Positions 28,474 to 37,445 of a stretch of DNA of 64,000 bases are shown here, in pieces (position 1 is the stretch's first letter; every line of letters starts with the position of its first letter). The notes beneath the pieces were generated by a model. It did not search any database. It was not told where the DNA came from and saw only the letters and a list, made by a program, of their open reading frames with translations. The translations under genes were made by a program, and so were the position numbers. The stretch comes from Variovorax paradoxus. Its GTDB lineage: Bacteria; Pseudomonadota; Gammaproteobacteria; Burkholderiales; Burkholderiaceae_C. The DNA is taken from assembly GCF_009498455.1 (NCBI RefSeq), contig NZ_CP045644.1:6761001-6825000 (forward strand), in the 5' to 3' direction.

Positions 28474-29304
28474 ATGAAACTCAACCTCGTGCCGGCGCGC
28501 ACCGGCTTCGTCTGGGTCCGCCTCGGACTCAAGACCTTCTGGCGCCAGCCGCTGGCCTTCATCTCGCTGTTCTTCCTGCTGATGGCGATGATCTCGACGG
28601 CGTCGATGCTGCCGGTGCTCGGCAGCGTGCTCGCGCCGATCCTGCTGCCCTTCCTGACGCTCGGCCTCATGGTCGCGTCCTCGGTGGCCGCGAACGACAA
28701 CGCCGACGGCCTGGGCAACGCGGGCGACCTGCAGCGTCCCACGGGCTCGGCGATGTTCATCGCCGTGTTCGACGCCATGCGCACCGAATGGCGCTCGCTG
28801 GTGGTGCTGGGCGTGATCTCGGCCGTGTACTTCGTGCTGGCCGTCACGCTGACGGCGCTCATCGACGGCGGGCAGCTCATGCGCGCCTACCTGTTCGACG
28901 AAACGGTGACGCCCGAGGTGATGAAGAGCAGCGAGTTCCTCACGGCGCGCACGCTGCTGATGTGCCTGAACCTGCCGCTGTCGCTGGCCATGTGGCATGC
29001 GCCCGCGCTGGTGCACTGGCACCGCGTGGAGCCGGTGAAGAGCATCTTCTTCAGCATCGTCGCGCTGTTCCGCAACTTCGGCGCCTACGCGCTGTTCGGC
29101 CTGGCGTGGTTCGGCGTGTTCATGCTCGCTGGCATCGCCATCGGCCTGCTCGCCACCGTGCTGATCGGCGTCGGCGCCATGGGCTCCGACGGCGCAGCCC
29201 TGGCGATCGGCAACATCCTGATGATCGGCACGGCGCTGGTGCTCGCGGCGATGTCGCTGGCTTCGACCTGGTTCACCTTCCGCGACAGCTTCGACGCGAA
29301 CTGA
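28474..29304 (+). CDS. BPSS1780-family membrane protein
   Basis: A 276-aa inner-membrane protein with about six hydrophobic helices (near residues 22-45, 48-70, 105-135, 165-185, 200-235 and 245-265). The N-terminal RTGFVWVRLGLKTFWRQP is characteristic of this family. It starts nine bases after the thrB stop, so it is probably co-transcribed. No biochemical function is established for the family. It converges on uvrD. Confidence 0.85.
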   Translation: MKLNLVPARTGFVWVRLGLKTFWRQPLAFISLFFLLMAMISTASMLPVLGSVLAPILLPFLTLGLMVASSVAANDNADGLGNAGDLQRPTGSAMFIAVFDAMRTEWRSLVVLGVISAVYFVLAVTLTALIDGGQLMRAYLFDETVTPEVMKSSEFLTARTLLMCLNLPLSLAMWHAPALVHWHRVEPVKSIFFSIVALFRNFGAYALFGLAWFGVFMLAGIAIGLLATVLIGVGAMGSDGAALAIGNILMIGTALVLAAMSLASTWFTFRDSFDAN

Positions 29305-29314
29305 GCCGCGAATT

Positions 29315-29334
29315 GCCCGCCCTCGCGGGCGGGC
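29315..29334. terminator. GC hairpin between convergent genes
   Basis: A perfect eight-base stem (GCCCGCCC with GGGCGGGC) with a TCGC loop lies in the 37-base gap between the BPSS1780 gene and uvrD. It has no T-run, so it may act with Rho or as a bidirectional barrier. Confidence 0.45.
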
Positions 29335-29341
29335 GTCGGCT

Positions 29342-31795
29342 TCAGACCGGCGTGAGCTTCGCCACCGACAACGCCAGCCACTTCACGCCGTGGCGCGCGA
29401 ACTTCACCTGCGCCCGCGCGTCGTCGCCGGTGCCTTCCAGCGCGGTCACCGTGCCCTCGCCGAACTTGTTGTGGAACACCTGCATGCCCGAGCGCAAACC
29501 GTGCGAGGGCGCGGTCTTCTGCGGCGGCACGGGCGGGCTGGCGAAGGTGTCCTTGCCGGCGCTGCTGCCGCCTCCGCTGTAGCGGTTGCCGCCGCCCCCA
29601 CCACCACCGTAGCCACCGGCACCGCCGCGCGTGCTGCCGTAGCCGCCGCCATAGCCGAAGGCCGAGGGCGCAAAGCCCTGGTTCTTCGGCGTGAGCCACT
29701 TGAGCGCGCTTTCGGGCAGCTCGTCGAAGAAGCGGCTCTTGACGTTGTAGCGCGTCTGGCCGTGCAGCATGCGCGTCTGCGAATGGCTCAGGTACAGGCG
29801 CTTGCGCGCCCGCGTGATCGCCACGTACATCAGGCGGCGCTCTTCCTCGAGGCTCTCGAAATCGCTCATCGAGTTCTCGTGCGGGAACAGGCCCTCTTCC
29901 ATGCCGGTGATGAACACGCAGTCGAACTCCAGGCCCTTGGCGGCGTGCACGGTCATGAGCTGCACCGCGTCCTGCCCGGCCTGCGCCTGGTTGTCGCCCG
30001 ACTCGAGCGCCGCGTGCGTCAGGAAGGCCGCGAGCGGACTCAGCGTTTCGCCTGTTTCGGCATCGGGCGCCAGCGGCTCGTCGAGCACGGGGCGGGTCAG
30101 GTCGATGCCCTGGCTGGCGAGCGACTGGCGCAGCTCGTCGACTGGCAACGCCACGGCGTCGCGGCCGAAGCCTTCCTGCGTGACGAAGCTTTCGGCCGCG
30201 TTCACGAGTTCGTCCAAGTTCTCGAGGCGGTCGGCGCCTTCGCGGTCGGCCTTGTAGTGTTCGACAAGGCCGCTGTGGTCGAGCACCAGCTCGATGATCT
30301 CGCGCAGGCTCACACCTTGCGTCTGCTCGCGCAGCACGTCGATCTTGGCGACGAAGGCCGTGAGGTTCGAACCGGCCTTGCCGCCGACCGCGCTCACCGC
30401 GTCGTGCAGCGAGCGCCCCGCGGCGCGCGCCGCGTCCTGCAGGCTTTCGAGCGTGCGCGCGCCGATGCCGCGCGGCGGGAAGTTGACAACGCGCAGGAAG
30501 CTGGTGTCGTCGTCCTTGTTCTCGAGCAGGCGCAGGTAGGCCAGCGCGTGCTTGATTTCGGCGCGCTCGAAGAAGCGCAGGCCGCCGTACACGCGGTACG
30601 GCACCGAGGCGTTGAACAGCGCCGTTTCAATCACCCGGCTCTGCGCATTGCTGCGGTAGAGCACGGCCATTTCCTTGCGGTCGAAGCCGTCGCGCACCAG
30701 CTGGCGCATCTCTTCGACCATCCACTGCGCCTCGGCGAGGTCGGTGGGCGATTCGTACACGCGCACCGGTTCGCCCGGACCCTGCTCGGTGCGCAGGTTC
30801 TTGCCCAGGCGCTTCTTGTTGTGGCTGATGAGCTCGTTGGCCGAGTCGAGAATGTTGCTGTAGCTGCGGTAGTTCTGCTCCAGGATGATCTGGTGGCGCA
30901 CGTTGAACTCGCGCACGAAGTCGGTCATGTTGCCCACGCGCGCACCGCGGAAGGCATAGATGCTCTGGTCGTCGTCGCCCACGGCGATCACGCTGTTGTG
31001 CTCGCCCGGCGTGAAGTGGCCGCCGGGAGCGGTGTGGCCCGAAAGCATCTTCAGCCACGCGTACTGCAGGCGGTTGGTGTCCTGGAACTCGTCGACCATG
31101 ATGTGGCGAAAGCGCCGCTGGTAGTGCTCGCGCACCGGATCGTTGTCGCGCAGCAGTTCGTAGCTGCGCAGCATCAACTCGCCGAAGTCGACCACGCCTT
31201 CGCGCTGGCACTGTTCTTCATACAGCTGGTACAGCTCGACCTTCTTGCGGTCGTCGTCGCTGCGCGCTTGCATGTCGCCGGGGCGCAGGCCGTCTTCCTT
31301 GGCACCGGCGATGAACCACTGCGTCTGCTTGGCCGGAAAGCGCTCGTCGTCGACGTTGAACTGCTTCATGAGGCGCTTGATGGCCGAGAGCTGGTCTTGC
31401 GTGTCGAGGATCTGGAAGGTCGAGGGCAGGTTGGCCAGCTTCCAGTGCGCGCGCAGCAGGCGGTTGCACAAGCCGTGGAAGGTGCCGATCCACATGCCGC
31501 GCACGTTGACGGGCAGCATCGAGGTCAGCCGCGTCATCATTTCCTTGGCGGCCTTGTTGGTGAAGGTGACGGCCAGGATGCCGCCGGCGGACACCTGCCC
31601 CGTCTGCAACAGCCACGCGATGCGGGTGGTGAGCACCCGCGTCTTGCCGGAGCCGGCACCGGCGAGGATGAGCGCGTTGCCCGCGGGCAGCGTGACGGCA
31701 GCAAGCTGCTCGGCGTTGAGGTTGTTCAGCAACGGCGAGGCAGGGCCGCCCGCATCGGCTGCGGACGCGCCGGAAAACAGGTCGTGAGGGAGCAT
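29342..31795 (-). CDS. uvrD: ATP-dependent DNA helicase UvrD/PcrA-type
   Basis: An 817-aa superfamily-1 3'-5' helicase acting in mismatch and excision repair. Motifs: Walker A AGAGSGKTRVL, motif Ia TFTNKAAKEM, motif II VDEFQDTN, motif III GDDDQSIYAFRGA, motif IV EQNYRS, motif V TVHAAKGLEFD, motif VI YVAITRARKRLYL. The C-terminal tail has a glycine-rich linker (about residues 690-725) and ends in the UvrD tail that binds partners (FHNKFGEGTVTALEG). The start at 31795 is chosen from homologous length; an ATG at 31804 is also possible. The helicase is intact. Confidence 0.95.
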   Translation of the reverse strand: MLPHDLFSGASAADAGGPASPLLNNLNAEQLAAVTLPAGNALILAGAGSGKTRVLTTRIAWLLQTGQVSAGGILAVTFTNKAAKEMMTRLTSMLPVNVRGMWIGTFHGLCNRLLRAHWKLANLPSTFQILDTQDQLSAIKRLMKQFNVDDERFPAKQTQWFIAGAKEDGLRPGDMQARSDDDRKKVELYQLYEEQCQREGVVDFGELMLRSYELLRDNDPVREHYQRRFRHIMVDEFQDTNRLQYAWLKMLSGHTAPGGHFTPGEHNSVIAVGDDDQSIYAFRGARVGNMTDFVREFNVRHQIILEQNYRSYSNILDSANELISHNKKRLGKNLRTEQGPGEPVRVYESPTDLAEAQWMVEEMRQLVRDGFDRKEMAVLYRSNAQSRVIETALFNASVPYRVYGGLRFFERAEIKHALAYLRLLENKDDDTSFLRVVNFPPRGIGARTLESLQDAARAAGRSLHDAVSAVGGKAGSNLTAFVAKIDVLREQTQGVSLREIIELVLDHSGLVEHYKADREGADRLENLDELVNAAESFVTQEGFGRDAVALPVDELRQSLASQGIDLTRPVLDEPLAPDAETGETLSPLAAFLTHAALESGDNQAQAGQDAVQLMTVHAAKGLEFDCVFITGMEEGLFPHENSMSDFESLEEERRLMYVAITRARKRLYLSHSQTRMLHGQTRYNVKSRFFDELPESALKWLTPKNQGFAPSAFGYGGGYGSTRGGAGGYGGGGGGGNRYSGGGSSAGKDTFASPPVPPQKTAPSHGLRSGMQVFHNKFGEGTVTALEGTGDDARAQVKFARHGVKWLALSVAKLTPV

Positions 31796-31906
31796 GGGGC
31801 CCATTGTAGAAAGCTGCCCCGTGGCGGGCGCCGCCGGGCCCGGGTGACCTTGCGGGCATGACATGGATCAAGGCAGGACGCGCTTGCCTGCGCGGGCCTG
31901 CCGCGC

Positions 31907-31920
31907 TTGCGGCAGATCAA
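31907..31920. promoter_or_regulatory. possible FNR/ANR-type site upstream of the OmpW-like gene
   Basis: TTGCG-GCAG-ATCAA matches the FNR pattern TTGAT-N4-ATCAA perfectly in the right half and in three of five bases on the left. It lies 80 bases before the OmpW-like start. FNR control of ompW is known in E. coli; here it is only inferred. Confidence 0.35.
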
Positions 31921-31999
31921 GCGGCACGCCCCGGCCCGGCGGGAGACTGCCTTCCAGTTGCCGGCCCTGCGCGCCGGCCGTCACTGGAAAACAGAACAC

Positions 32000-32653
32000 A
32001 TGCAAAAGAAACTCGCCCCCGTCTGCATCGCCGCCCTGCTCGCCGCCACGACGGCCCTGCCGGCCACGGCACAGGAAACGCAAGGCAACTGGCTGGTGCG
32101 CGCCCGCGCCGTGTACCTGAAGCCGGCGAACCACTCGGCCCCGGTGGCCGACCTGTCGATTCCGGCCGACGCCATCACCATCAACAGCAAGACCATTCCC
32201 GAGCTGGACATCACCTACTTCTTCACGCCGAACATCGCGGCCGAACTGGTGCTGACGGTGCCGCAGAAACAGACGGTCACCGTGCAACAGAGCGCGCTGG
32301 GCGGGCCCGTGGACATCGGCACCTTCAAGCACCTGCCGCCCTCGCTGATGCTGCAGTACCACTTCATGCCCACCGCGAAGATCCGCCCTTACGTGGGCGC
32401 GGGCCTGAACTACACGCGCCTGAGCAGCGTCAACCTGCAGGTGCCGACGGTCGGCCGGCTTCAGCTGCAGAACGAAAGCTTCGGCTTTGCGATGGGCGCC
32501 GGCGTCGACATCGAGGTGGCGAAGAACACCTACCTCAACCTCGACGTGAAGAAGTTGCGCATCCGCAGCGCCGTGAACATGAACGGCGTGCAGTTGTCGA
32601 CCGTGAAGGTCGACCCGTGGCTGTTCGGCGTGGGCATCGGCTACCGGTTCTGA
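32000..32653 (+). CDS. OmpW-family outer-membrane protein
   Basis: A 217-aa small beta-barrel. The signal peptide ends near ALPATAQ (residues 1-23), followed by [14 protein letters not shown], the typical start of the mature OmpW barrel. Alternating aromatic strands follow (for example [12 protein letters not shown]), and the protein ends in the outer-membrane signature GYRF. OmpW proteins form narrow hydrophobic channels. The ATG at 32000 starts the signal peptide. It stands alone between uvrD (opposite strand) and guaC. Confidence 0.92.
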   Translation: MQKKLAPVCIAALLAATTALPATAQETQGNWLVRARAVYLKPANHSAPVADLSIPADAITINSKTIPELDITYFFTPNIAAELVLTVPQKQTVTVQQSALGGPVDIGTFKHLPPSLMLQYHFMPTAKIRPYVGAGLNYTRLSSVNLQVPTVGRLQLQNESFGFAMGAGVDIEVAKNTYLNLDVKKLRIRSAVNMNGVQLSTVKVDPWLFGVGIGYRF

Positions 32654-32751
32654 CGAAGAACCGCACTGCGGTCGTCGGGTATACGAAGCAACCCATAGGG
32701 TCAATACGACCCGGCAACTTGCGCATCACCGCCATGGCCGTAAAATCAATC

Positions 32752-32785
32752 ACCGGGCCCAAGTTTCTTGCGTCCGGTTTTTTTT
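32752..32785 (+). terminator. terminator-like hairpin with eight Ts before guaC
   Basis: A seven-base stem (ACCGGGC with GTCCGGT, one G-U pair) with a 13-base loop is followed by eight T residues. It lies about 100 bases after the OmpW-like gene and 88 bases before guaC. It may end the ompW transcript or act as an attenuator in the guaC leader; no purine-riboswitch consensus was recognised beside it. Confidence 0.65.
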
Positions 32786-32873
32786 GGCCGTCATTTTCAT
32801 GACGCGACCGCGAGAACCGGCCGGACCAAGCGCTCATTCGTTCCACTCAACGATTCCTTTCAGGAGCCTGGTC

Positions 32874-33851
32874 ATGCAAATCTTCGATTACGACAACATC
32901 CTTCTGCTGCCGCGCAAATGCCGCGTGGAAAGCCGCTCGGAATGCGACGCCAGCGTCACGCTGGGCGAGCGCACCTTCCGCCTGCCGGTGGTGCCTGCCA
33001 ACATGAAAACGGTGGTCGACGAGTCGATCTGCCTGTGGCTCGCACAGAACGGCTATTTCTACGTGATGCACCGCTTCGACCTGGACAACATCCAGTTCGT
33101 GAAAGACATGCAGGGCAAGGGCGTGTTCGCCTCGATCTCGCTGGGCGTGAAGAAGCCCGACTACGACACGGTCGACCAGATGGTCGCCCAAGGCCTCGTG
33201 CCCGAATACATCACGATCGACATTGCGCACGGCCATGCCGACAGCGTGAAGAACATGATCGGCTACCTCAAGGCCAAGCTGCCGAAGTCGTTCGTGATCG
33301 CCGGCAACGTCGGCACGCCCGAAGCCGTGATCGATCTGGAGAACTGGGGCGCCGACGCGACCAAGGTCGGCATCGGCCCGGGCAAGGTCTGCATCACCAA
33401 GCTCAAGACCGGCTTCGGCACGGGCGGCTGGCAGCTGTCGGCGCTCAAGTGGTGCGCGCGCGTGGCGACCAAGCCGATCATTGCCGACGGCGGCATCCGC
33501 GACCACGGCGACATCGCCAAGAGCATCCGCTTCGGCGCATCGATGGTCATGATCGGCTCGCTGTTCGCGGGCCACGAAGAGTCGCCGGGCAAGACGGTCG
33601 ACGTCGACGGCGCGCTCTTCAAGGAGTACTACGGCTCGGCCAGCGACTTCAACAAGGGCGAGTACAAGCACGTCGAAGGCAAGCGCATCCTCGAGCCCAT
33701 CAAGGGCAAGCTGGCCGACACGCTGGTCGAAATGGAGCAGGACGTGCAGAGCTCGATCAGCTACGCGGGCGGCCGCACGCTGATGGACATCCGCAAGGTC
33801 AACTACGTCACGCTGGGCGGCGCCAACGAGGGCGAACACCTGCTGATGTGA
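32874..33851 (+). CDS. guaC: GMP reductase
   Basis: A 325-aa NADPH-dependent enzyme that converts GMP to IMP in purine salvage. It resembles the short IMPDH-like form without CBS domains. The active-site loop carries the catalytic cysteine in [17 protein letters not shown], and the barrel has [14 protein letters not shown] at the start and [20 protein letters not shown]. The length fits GuaC rather than IMP dehydrogenase (about 490). A CAGGAG ribosome-binding site precedes the ATG at 32874. The preceding gap contains a hairpin with a T-run. Confidence 0.93.
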   Translation: MQIFDYDNILLLPRKCRVESRSECDASVTLGERTFRLPVVPANMKTVVDESICLWLAQNGYFYVMHRFDLDNIQFVKDMQGKGVFASISLGVKKPDYDTVDQMVAQGLVPEYITIDIAHGHADSVKNMIGYLKAKLPKSFVIAGNVGTPEAVIDLENWGADATKVGIGPGKVCITKLKTGFGTGGWQLSALKWCARVATKPIIADGGIRDHGDIAKSIRFGASMVMIGSLFAGHEESPGKTVDVDGALFKEYYGSASDFNKGEYKHVEGKRILEPIKGKLADTLVEMEQDVQSSISYAGGRTLMDIRKVNYVTLGGANEGEHLLM

Positions 33852-33855
33852 GCGC

Positions 33856-33881
33856 GACGGGCGGCCTGTCCGCCCGTCTTT
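33856..33881. terminator. terminator between convergent guaC and hydrolase genes
   Basis: A perfect nine-base stem (GACGGGCGG with CCGCCCGTC) has a five-base loop and short T-run. It begins four bases after the guaC stop and probably ends guaC transcription. Confidence 0.65.
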
Positions 33882-33896
33882 GCCCCGTCTTTTCTT

Positions 33897-34763
33897 TCAG
33901 GCCTCGAGCAACTGCACTGCGTAGCGGTGCAGCGCGTGCGCCGGATGGGCCAGCGCATCGACCACGCCGAAGTGATCGAGCCCCGGCAACACCTCGCACA
34001 CCGGCACGGTGTGGCGGCCCCAGGCCTCTCGGATCATCGCGTTGTGGCGCAGGAACTCGGCGCTCTCGTTGCCCCCCACTGCCGCATAGAGCTGGCCGCG
34101 CGCCGGCGCAGGCCACAGTGCCGGGCTTGCGCGCCGCGCGTCGGCATCGGTGAGCTTCAGCGTGTGCTCGAGGAATGGCGTGCGCTGCAGCGGCCGCAGG
34201 TCGAACAACCCCGACACCGACAACGCATTGCGCACGAGCTGCGCGGGCAGATCGGGTGCCACCGCCTTCCAGTCGCAGGCCAGCAACGCAGCCGCCATGT
34301 GGCCGCCCGCGGAATGCCCAGCGACGGTGATGCGCGACGGGTCGCCGCCATACGCCGCCACATGGCGCCACGTCCATTCGAGCGCTCGCACCATCTGCAG
34401 CAGGATGCCCGGCACGGTCACCGGCTGGTCGACCGGGCCCGGGCACAGCGCGTAGTTGGGCTGCACCACGCAGATGCCGCGGTCATGGAACGCGGGGCTG
34501 ATGAACGAATGGTCTTTCTTGTCCATGGCGCGCCAGTAGCCGCCGTGGATGAAGACCAGCACCGGCGCATCGGGCACGGGCGCCGGGAAGACATCGAGCG
34601 TTTCGTTCGGACCGGTGCCGTAGGGCACATCGATGCGGCACGGCAGCGTGTCGCGCGCCGCGGCGGAATCGCGGGCCCAGCGCGCGAAGTACGCGGGGTG
34701 GTCCTTCACCCGCGCCAGGTTGTTGTACATGCCTTCCAGCCAGGCGGGATCGTGCGCTTCCAT
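33897..34763 (-). CDS. alpha/beta hydrolase, arylformamidase-like
   Basis: A 288-aa cytoplasmic hydrolase. The oxyanion motif FIHGGYWRAMDKKDH is near residue 85, the nucleophile is in VAGHSAGGHMAA near residue 160 and the base is His in GLDHFGVVD near residue 265. This pattern resembles HSL-type esterases and bacterial arylformamidases (kynurenine formamidase fold). No other tryptophan-catabolism gene is near, so the substrate is open. The ATG at 34763 is used because it begins the homologous N-terminus; a longer frame exists to 34796. Confidence 0.82.
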   Translation of the reverse strand: MEAHDPAWLEGMYNNLARVKDHPAYFARWARDSAAARDTLPCRIDVPYGTGPNETLDVFPAPVPDAPVLVFIHGGYWRAMDKKDHSFISPAFHDRGICVVQPNYALCPGPVDQPVTVPGILLQMVRALEWTWRHVAAYGGDPSRITVAGHSAGGHMAAALLACDWKAVAPDLPAQLVRNALSVSGLFDLRPLQRTPFLEHTLKLTDADARRASPALWPAPARGQLYAAVGGNESAEFLRHNAMIREAWGRHTVPVCEVLPGLDHFGVVDALAHPAHALHRYAVQLLEA

Positions 34764-34833
34764 GCGGTGCTTGCTCCTTGTTTTTCCAGCCGGCATCTTG
34801 GCACGACAGCGTGCATGGAAAGGCGCAGCTCGA

Positions 34834-34839
34834 TAAAAT
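34834..34839 (+). promoter_or_regulatory. -10-like element of the tRNA-Ala gene
   Basis: TAAAAT sits 13 bases before the tRNA-Ala gene in the loop of a perfect seven-base inverted repeat (34826-34832 with 34841-34847). A good -35 element is not seen at the usual spacing, so the promoter call is weak. Confidence 0.35.
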
Positions 34840-34851
34840 GCGAGCTGTGTT

Positions 34852-34927
<76 letters not shown>

Positions 34928-34938
34928 ACCGACCCAGC

Positions 34939-34970
34939 AAAAAGGCCTTGGCAATCGCCAAGGCCTTTTT
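34939..34970. terminator. perfect bidirectional terminator after tRNA-Ala
   Basis: A perfect 14-base stem (AAAAAGGCCTTGGC paired with its complement) with a four-base loop ends in a T-run on either strand. It ends the tRNA-Ala transcript from the left and can end the SDR gene (minus strand) from the right. Confidence 0.93.
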
Positions 34971-35002
34971 CGTTTGCAGCTGTGCGTTGTCGACGGGGAA
35001 TA

Positions 35003-35710
35003 TCAGGCGTCGAGCGTCAGGTGCTGGCCGTGCAGCGCCGCGGCGCCCGGCGACGCCAGGAAGCCGATGGTCTGCGCCGCGACCGTCGTGGAAACCCACT
35101 CCGCCGGATTCGCGTCGGGCATCGCCTGGCGGTTGGCCGGCGTATCGAGCACGCTGGGCGCGACGCTGTTGATGTTCACGCCGTGCGGCGCGGCCTCGGC
35201 CGCCATCGATTCCACGAGCCGCTGCAGCGCGCTCTTCGATGCGATGTAGGCCGCCATCGCCGGCAGGCCGCGCGCCGCCACCTTCGCCGTCACCGCGATG
35301 ATGCGGCCCGCGCGGCGCTCGATCATCGAAGGCAGCACGGCCTGCGTCACGGCGACGAACGACCAGGCGTTGAGGTTCATCATCCGGTCCCAGCTCTCGC
35401 GCGTGAGCGCATGCGTCGCCTCGCCCATCTCGAAGCCGCCGGCGATGTGCACCAGCGCATCGACGCGGCCGAAAGCCTGCAGCACCTGGCCGGTGAGCGC
35501 GGCCATGTCGGGCGCCGAGGTCACGTCGCCGGCGAGCAGCAGGTGCTGCGAGTTGTCCAGGCCCGGAAAGACTTCAGCCAGGCGGCCGGCGTGGTGGTCG
35601 ACCAGCGCAAGGCGTGCGCCCTGCTCAAGAAAGTGCTGGGCCACGGCCCGGCCCAGTGCGCCCGCAGCGCCGGTGATCACGACATGGGGGGTGTTGCTTG
35701 CATCGCTCAT
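35003..35710 (-). CDS. SDR-family NAD(P)-dependent oxidoreductase
   Basis: A 235-aa short-chain dehydrogenase. The cofactor motif is TGAAGALGRAVA near residue 14 and the structural motif is IHIAGG-like (VHIAGGFEMG). The catalytic Tyr-Lys lies in AAYIASKSALQRL near residue 150, but the usual serine position before it is Thr/Ala (VTAKVAARG). The start at 35710 has GGAG ten bases upstream. Substrate is unknown. The tRNA-Lys promoter reads away from this gene. Confidence 0.88.
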   Translation of the reverse strand: MSDASNTPHVVITGAAGALGRAVAQHFLEQGARLALVDHHAGRLAEVFPGLDNSQHLLLAGDVTSAPDMAALTGQVLQAFGRVDALVHIAGGFEMGEATHALTRESWDRMMNLNAWSFVAVTQAVLPSMIERRAGRIIAVTAKVAARGLPAMAAYIASKSALQRLVESMAAEAAPHGVNINSVAPSVLDTPANRQAMPDANPAEWVSTTVAAQTIGFLASPGAAALHGQHLTLDA

Positions 35711-35792
35711 TGAAAACTCCTCGGATAGGGGGTGGGGCCAGGCCCCGACGGTCGCGCATCCTAGCGCTCTCGTACAAATGTGCAGAAAGTTT

Positions 35793-35821
35793 TTGAAGTG
35801 CCAAAAAGATTGGTATATACT
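35793..35821 (+). promoter_or_regulatory. sigma-70 promoter of the tRNA-Lys gene
   Basis: TTGAAG and TATACT are separated by exactly 17 bases, 39 bases before the mature tRNA-Lys. This is the cleanest promoter in the window and fits a strongly expressed stable RNA gene. Confidence 0.85.
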
Positions 35822-35860
35822 CGTGGTCTTGCCAGAAAACACTAACGGTTTTCAAAGCAA

Positions 35861-35936
35861 GGGCTCTTAGCTCAGTTGGTAGAGCAGCGGACTCTTAATC
35901 CGTAGGTCGAGTGTTCGAGTCACTCAGGGCCCACCA
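35861..35936 (+). tRNA. tRNA-Lys (anticodon CTT)
   Basis: A 76-base cloverleaf with encoded CCA. The acceptor GGGCTCT pairs with AGGGCCC, the anticodon stem is GCGGA/TCCGT with loop CTCTTAA, and the T arm is GAGTG/CACTC with TTCGAGT. The anticodon CTT reads AAG. A strong promoter lies upstream and a terminator downstream, so it is a single-gene transcription unit. Confidence 0.96.
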
Positions 35937-35956
35937 ACCAACATCGCGGAAACGCT

Positions 35957-35992
35957 GAAAAGCCTGCTACCCACAAAGTAGCAGGCTTTTTT
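35957..35992 (+). terminator. rho-independent terminator after tRNA-Lys
   Basis: A 13-base stem (AAAAGCCTGCTAC with GTAGCAGGCTTTT) with a seven-base loop is followed by T residues, 21 bases after the tRNA. Confidence 0.93.
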
Positions 35993-36060
35993 CATGGTGC
36001 GTTCGCTTGTACGTTTGCTTGCGTCAACGCTACCCTTCGCAAGCCCTTGCCCGACATCCC

Positions 36061-36348
36061 GTGAAGAAATCCAAACCCGCGTCATCGCCGACCTCCTTCG
36101 ACCTCAAGCAGCACTGGCATTGGGGCCGCGGCATGCGCCAATTGCGCATTGCCGACTTCCTCAAAGACGGTCGCCTGCTCGTTCCCGGCGACCTCACGGG
36201 CGAAGGCCCGGCCACCGATGACGGCACCGGCGCGCTGCGCACCGTGGGCGGCGTCCAGGTCGGCAGCGCCGACTACGCCACCGGCCTGATGTGGGTCGGC
36301 CGCAAGCTGCGCGAAGGCGATCTGCCAACCAAGAAGCCCCAGGACTGA
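36061..36348 (+). CDS. conserved-looking hypothetical protein
   Basis: A 95-aa protein from a GTG start, basic at the N-terminus and then folded-looking (RIADFLKDGRLLVPGDLT, SADYATGLMWVGRKLREGD). No signal peptide, membrane helix or known domain is seen. The GTG is preferred because an earlier in-frame TTG would give an unlikely extension. It converges on the next hydrolase gene with a five-base gap. The coding pattern is good; function is unknown. Confidence 0.6.
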   Translation: MKKSKPASSPTSFDLKQHWHWGRGMRQLRIADFLKDGRLLVPGDLTGEGPATDDGTGALRTVGGVQVGSADYATGLMWVGRKLREGDLPTKKPQD

Positions 36349-36353
36349 CTGGG

Positions 36354-37355
36354 TTACGGCGCGGTGACGCGCCGAAGAAACTGCAGCGAGCGCTCCAGTG
36401 CAAGCCGCCCCGGTGCATCGTCGAGGTTGAACTGGTACTCGTGCGGCAACGCCGGCGTCTGGTCGGCGGGGAAGAACAGGCTGTCGACCTGCACGCCCTT
36501 TGCCACCAACGTCTCGGCCATCGACCGAGACTGCCCTTCGAGCGGATCGCCGTTGCCCGCGGTGATGAACGACGGCGGAAAAGCCCCGGTCACATAGCGG
36601 CGCACCGACGCGGTCTCGAAGGCCGGCGCCTGCTGGAAATCCTTGCTGCCGCTGTACGACCAGAACACGGTCCGCAGGAAGCCGCCGAACGCACCGTCGA
36701 GCCTGGCCTGCGACGCGTCGTAAGCGCCGCAGTGCAGCAGCATGCCGCGCAGCTGCTCGCGCGCGATGGTGAGCGTGACGCCGACCGCTTTCGCGTACCC
36801 GGGCACGGCCACGGCATTCGCGACCTGCGCGACGATGTGGGCGCCCGCCGAGTCGCCGGCCAGCACGAGCCGCGTCGGGTCCACGCCGAGCCTTGCCGAT
36901 TCCCGCACGAGATAGCCCAGCGCCGTGTTCACCTGCCGCACCGGCACCGGGTAGCCCTGCCCAGGCGCGATCGAATAACCGACAGCCACCACGGTGTAGC
37001 CCTGCCCCGCCAGCACGCGCGCGTAGTTGGCCACGTCGCGCCGATGGCCCGAGACCCAGGCGCCGCCGTGCACCCACACCACGGTGGGCAAGGGCCGGTC
37101 GTCCGCGGAGGTTGGGCGGAAAACGTCGAGGTAGGCATCTGCGTCGCCCTCGTCGTAGTGCTGGTCGAACACCGCCGCGATGCCGGGCGGCACGTGCTTT
37201 TGCAGCGACTGCGATGCGGCGTCCGATCCCTTGCCGAAGGCGTAGCGAATCATCAGCGCCGACGGCCACGGGCTCCACTGGAACGCGGCATAGCCCGCGA
37301 TCACGAGGCCGATGACAACGCCGAGAACGGACAGCAGGATGTTCTTGAGCTTCAC
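36354..37355 (-). CDS. membrane-anchored alpha/beta hydrolase (carboxylesterase-like)
   Basis: A 333-aa esterase-like protein with an N-terminal membrane anchor or uncleaved signal (residues 6-27). The HSL-type motifs are VWVHGGAWVSGHRRD near residue 95 and VLAGDSAGAHI near residue 165, giving the oxyanion hole and nucleophilic serine. The acidic residue is likely in AGNGDPLEGQ and the base in LPHEYQF. The active site should face the periplasm. It is unrelated in sequence order to the hydrolase at 33.9 kb. Substrate is unknown. Confidence 0.83.
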   Translation of the reverse strand: MKLKNILLSVLGVVIGLVIAGYAAFQWSPWPSALMIRYAFGKGSDAASQSLQKHVPPGIAAVFDQHYDEGDADAYLDVFRPTSADDRPLPTVVWVHGGAWVSGHRRDVANYARVLAGQGYTVVAVGYSIAPGQGYPVPVRQVNTALGYLVRESARLGVDPTRLVLAGDSAGAHIVAQVANAVAVPGYAKAVGVTLTIAREQLRGMLLHCGAYDASQARLDGAFGGFLRTVFWSYSGSKDFQQAPAFETASVRRYVTGAFPPSFITAGNGDPLEGQSRSMAETLVAKGVQVDSLFFPADQTPALPHEYQFNLDDAPGRLALERSLQFLRRVTAP

Positions 37356-37445
37356 GGTGCAGCGCCTGCGCCGGAGAGCCCGGCGCTTCAGGGAGCGCCC
37401 CGCATTCTGCTTGCCAGCAGCAGGGGCCCGCTATGCTCGCGCCAC

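Noticed and set aside
29390..31861. 823-codon open frame antisense to uvrD
   Set aside because: uvrD shows all helicase motifs on the other strand; this frame has only the composition expected of a shadow.
32654..32873. purine or PRPP-type riboswitch before guaC
   Set aside because: The conserved junction sequences of these aptamers were not recognised; only a hairpin with a T-run is supported.
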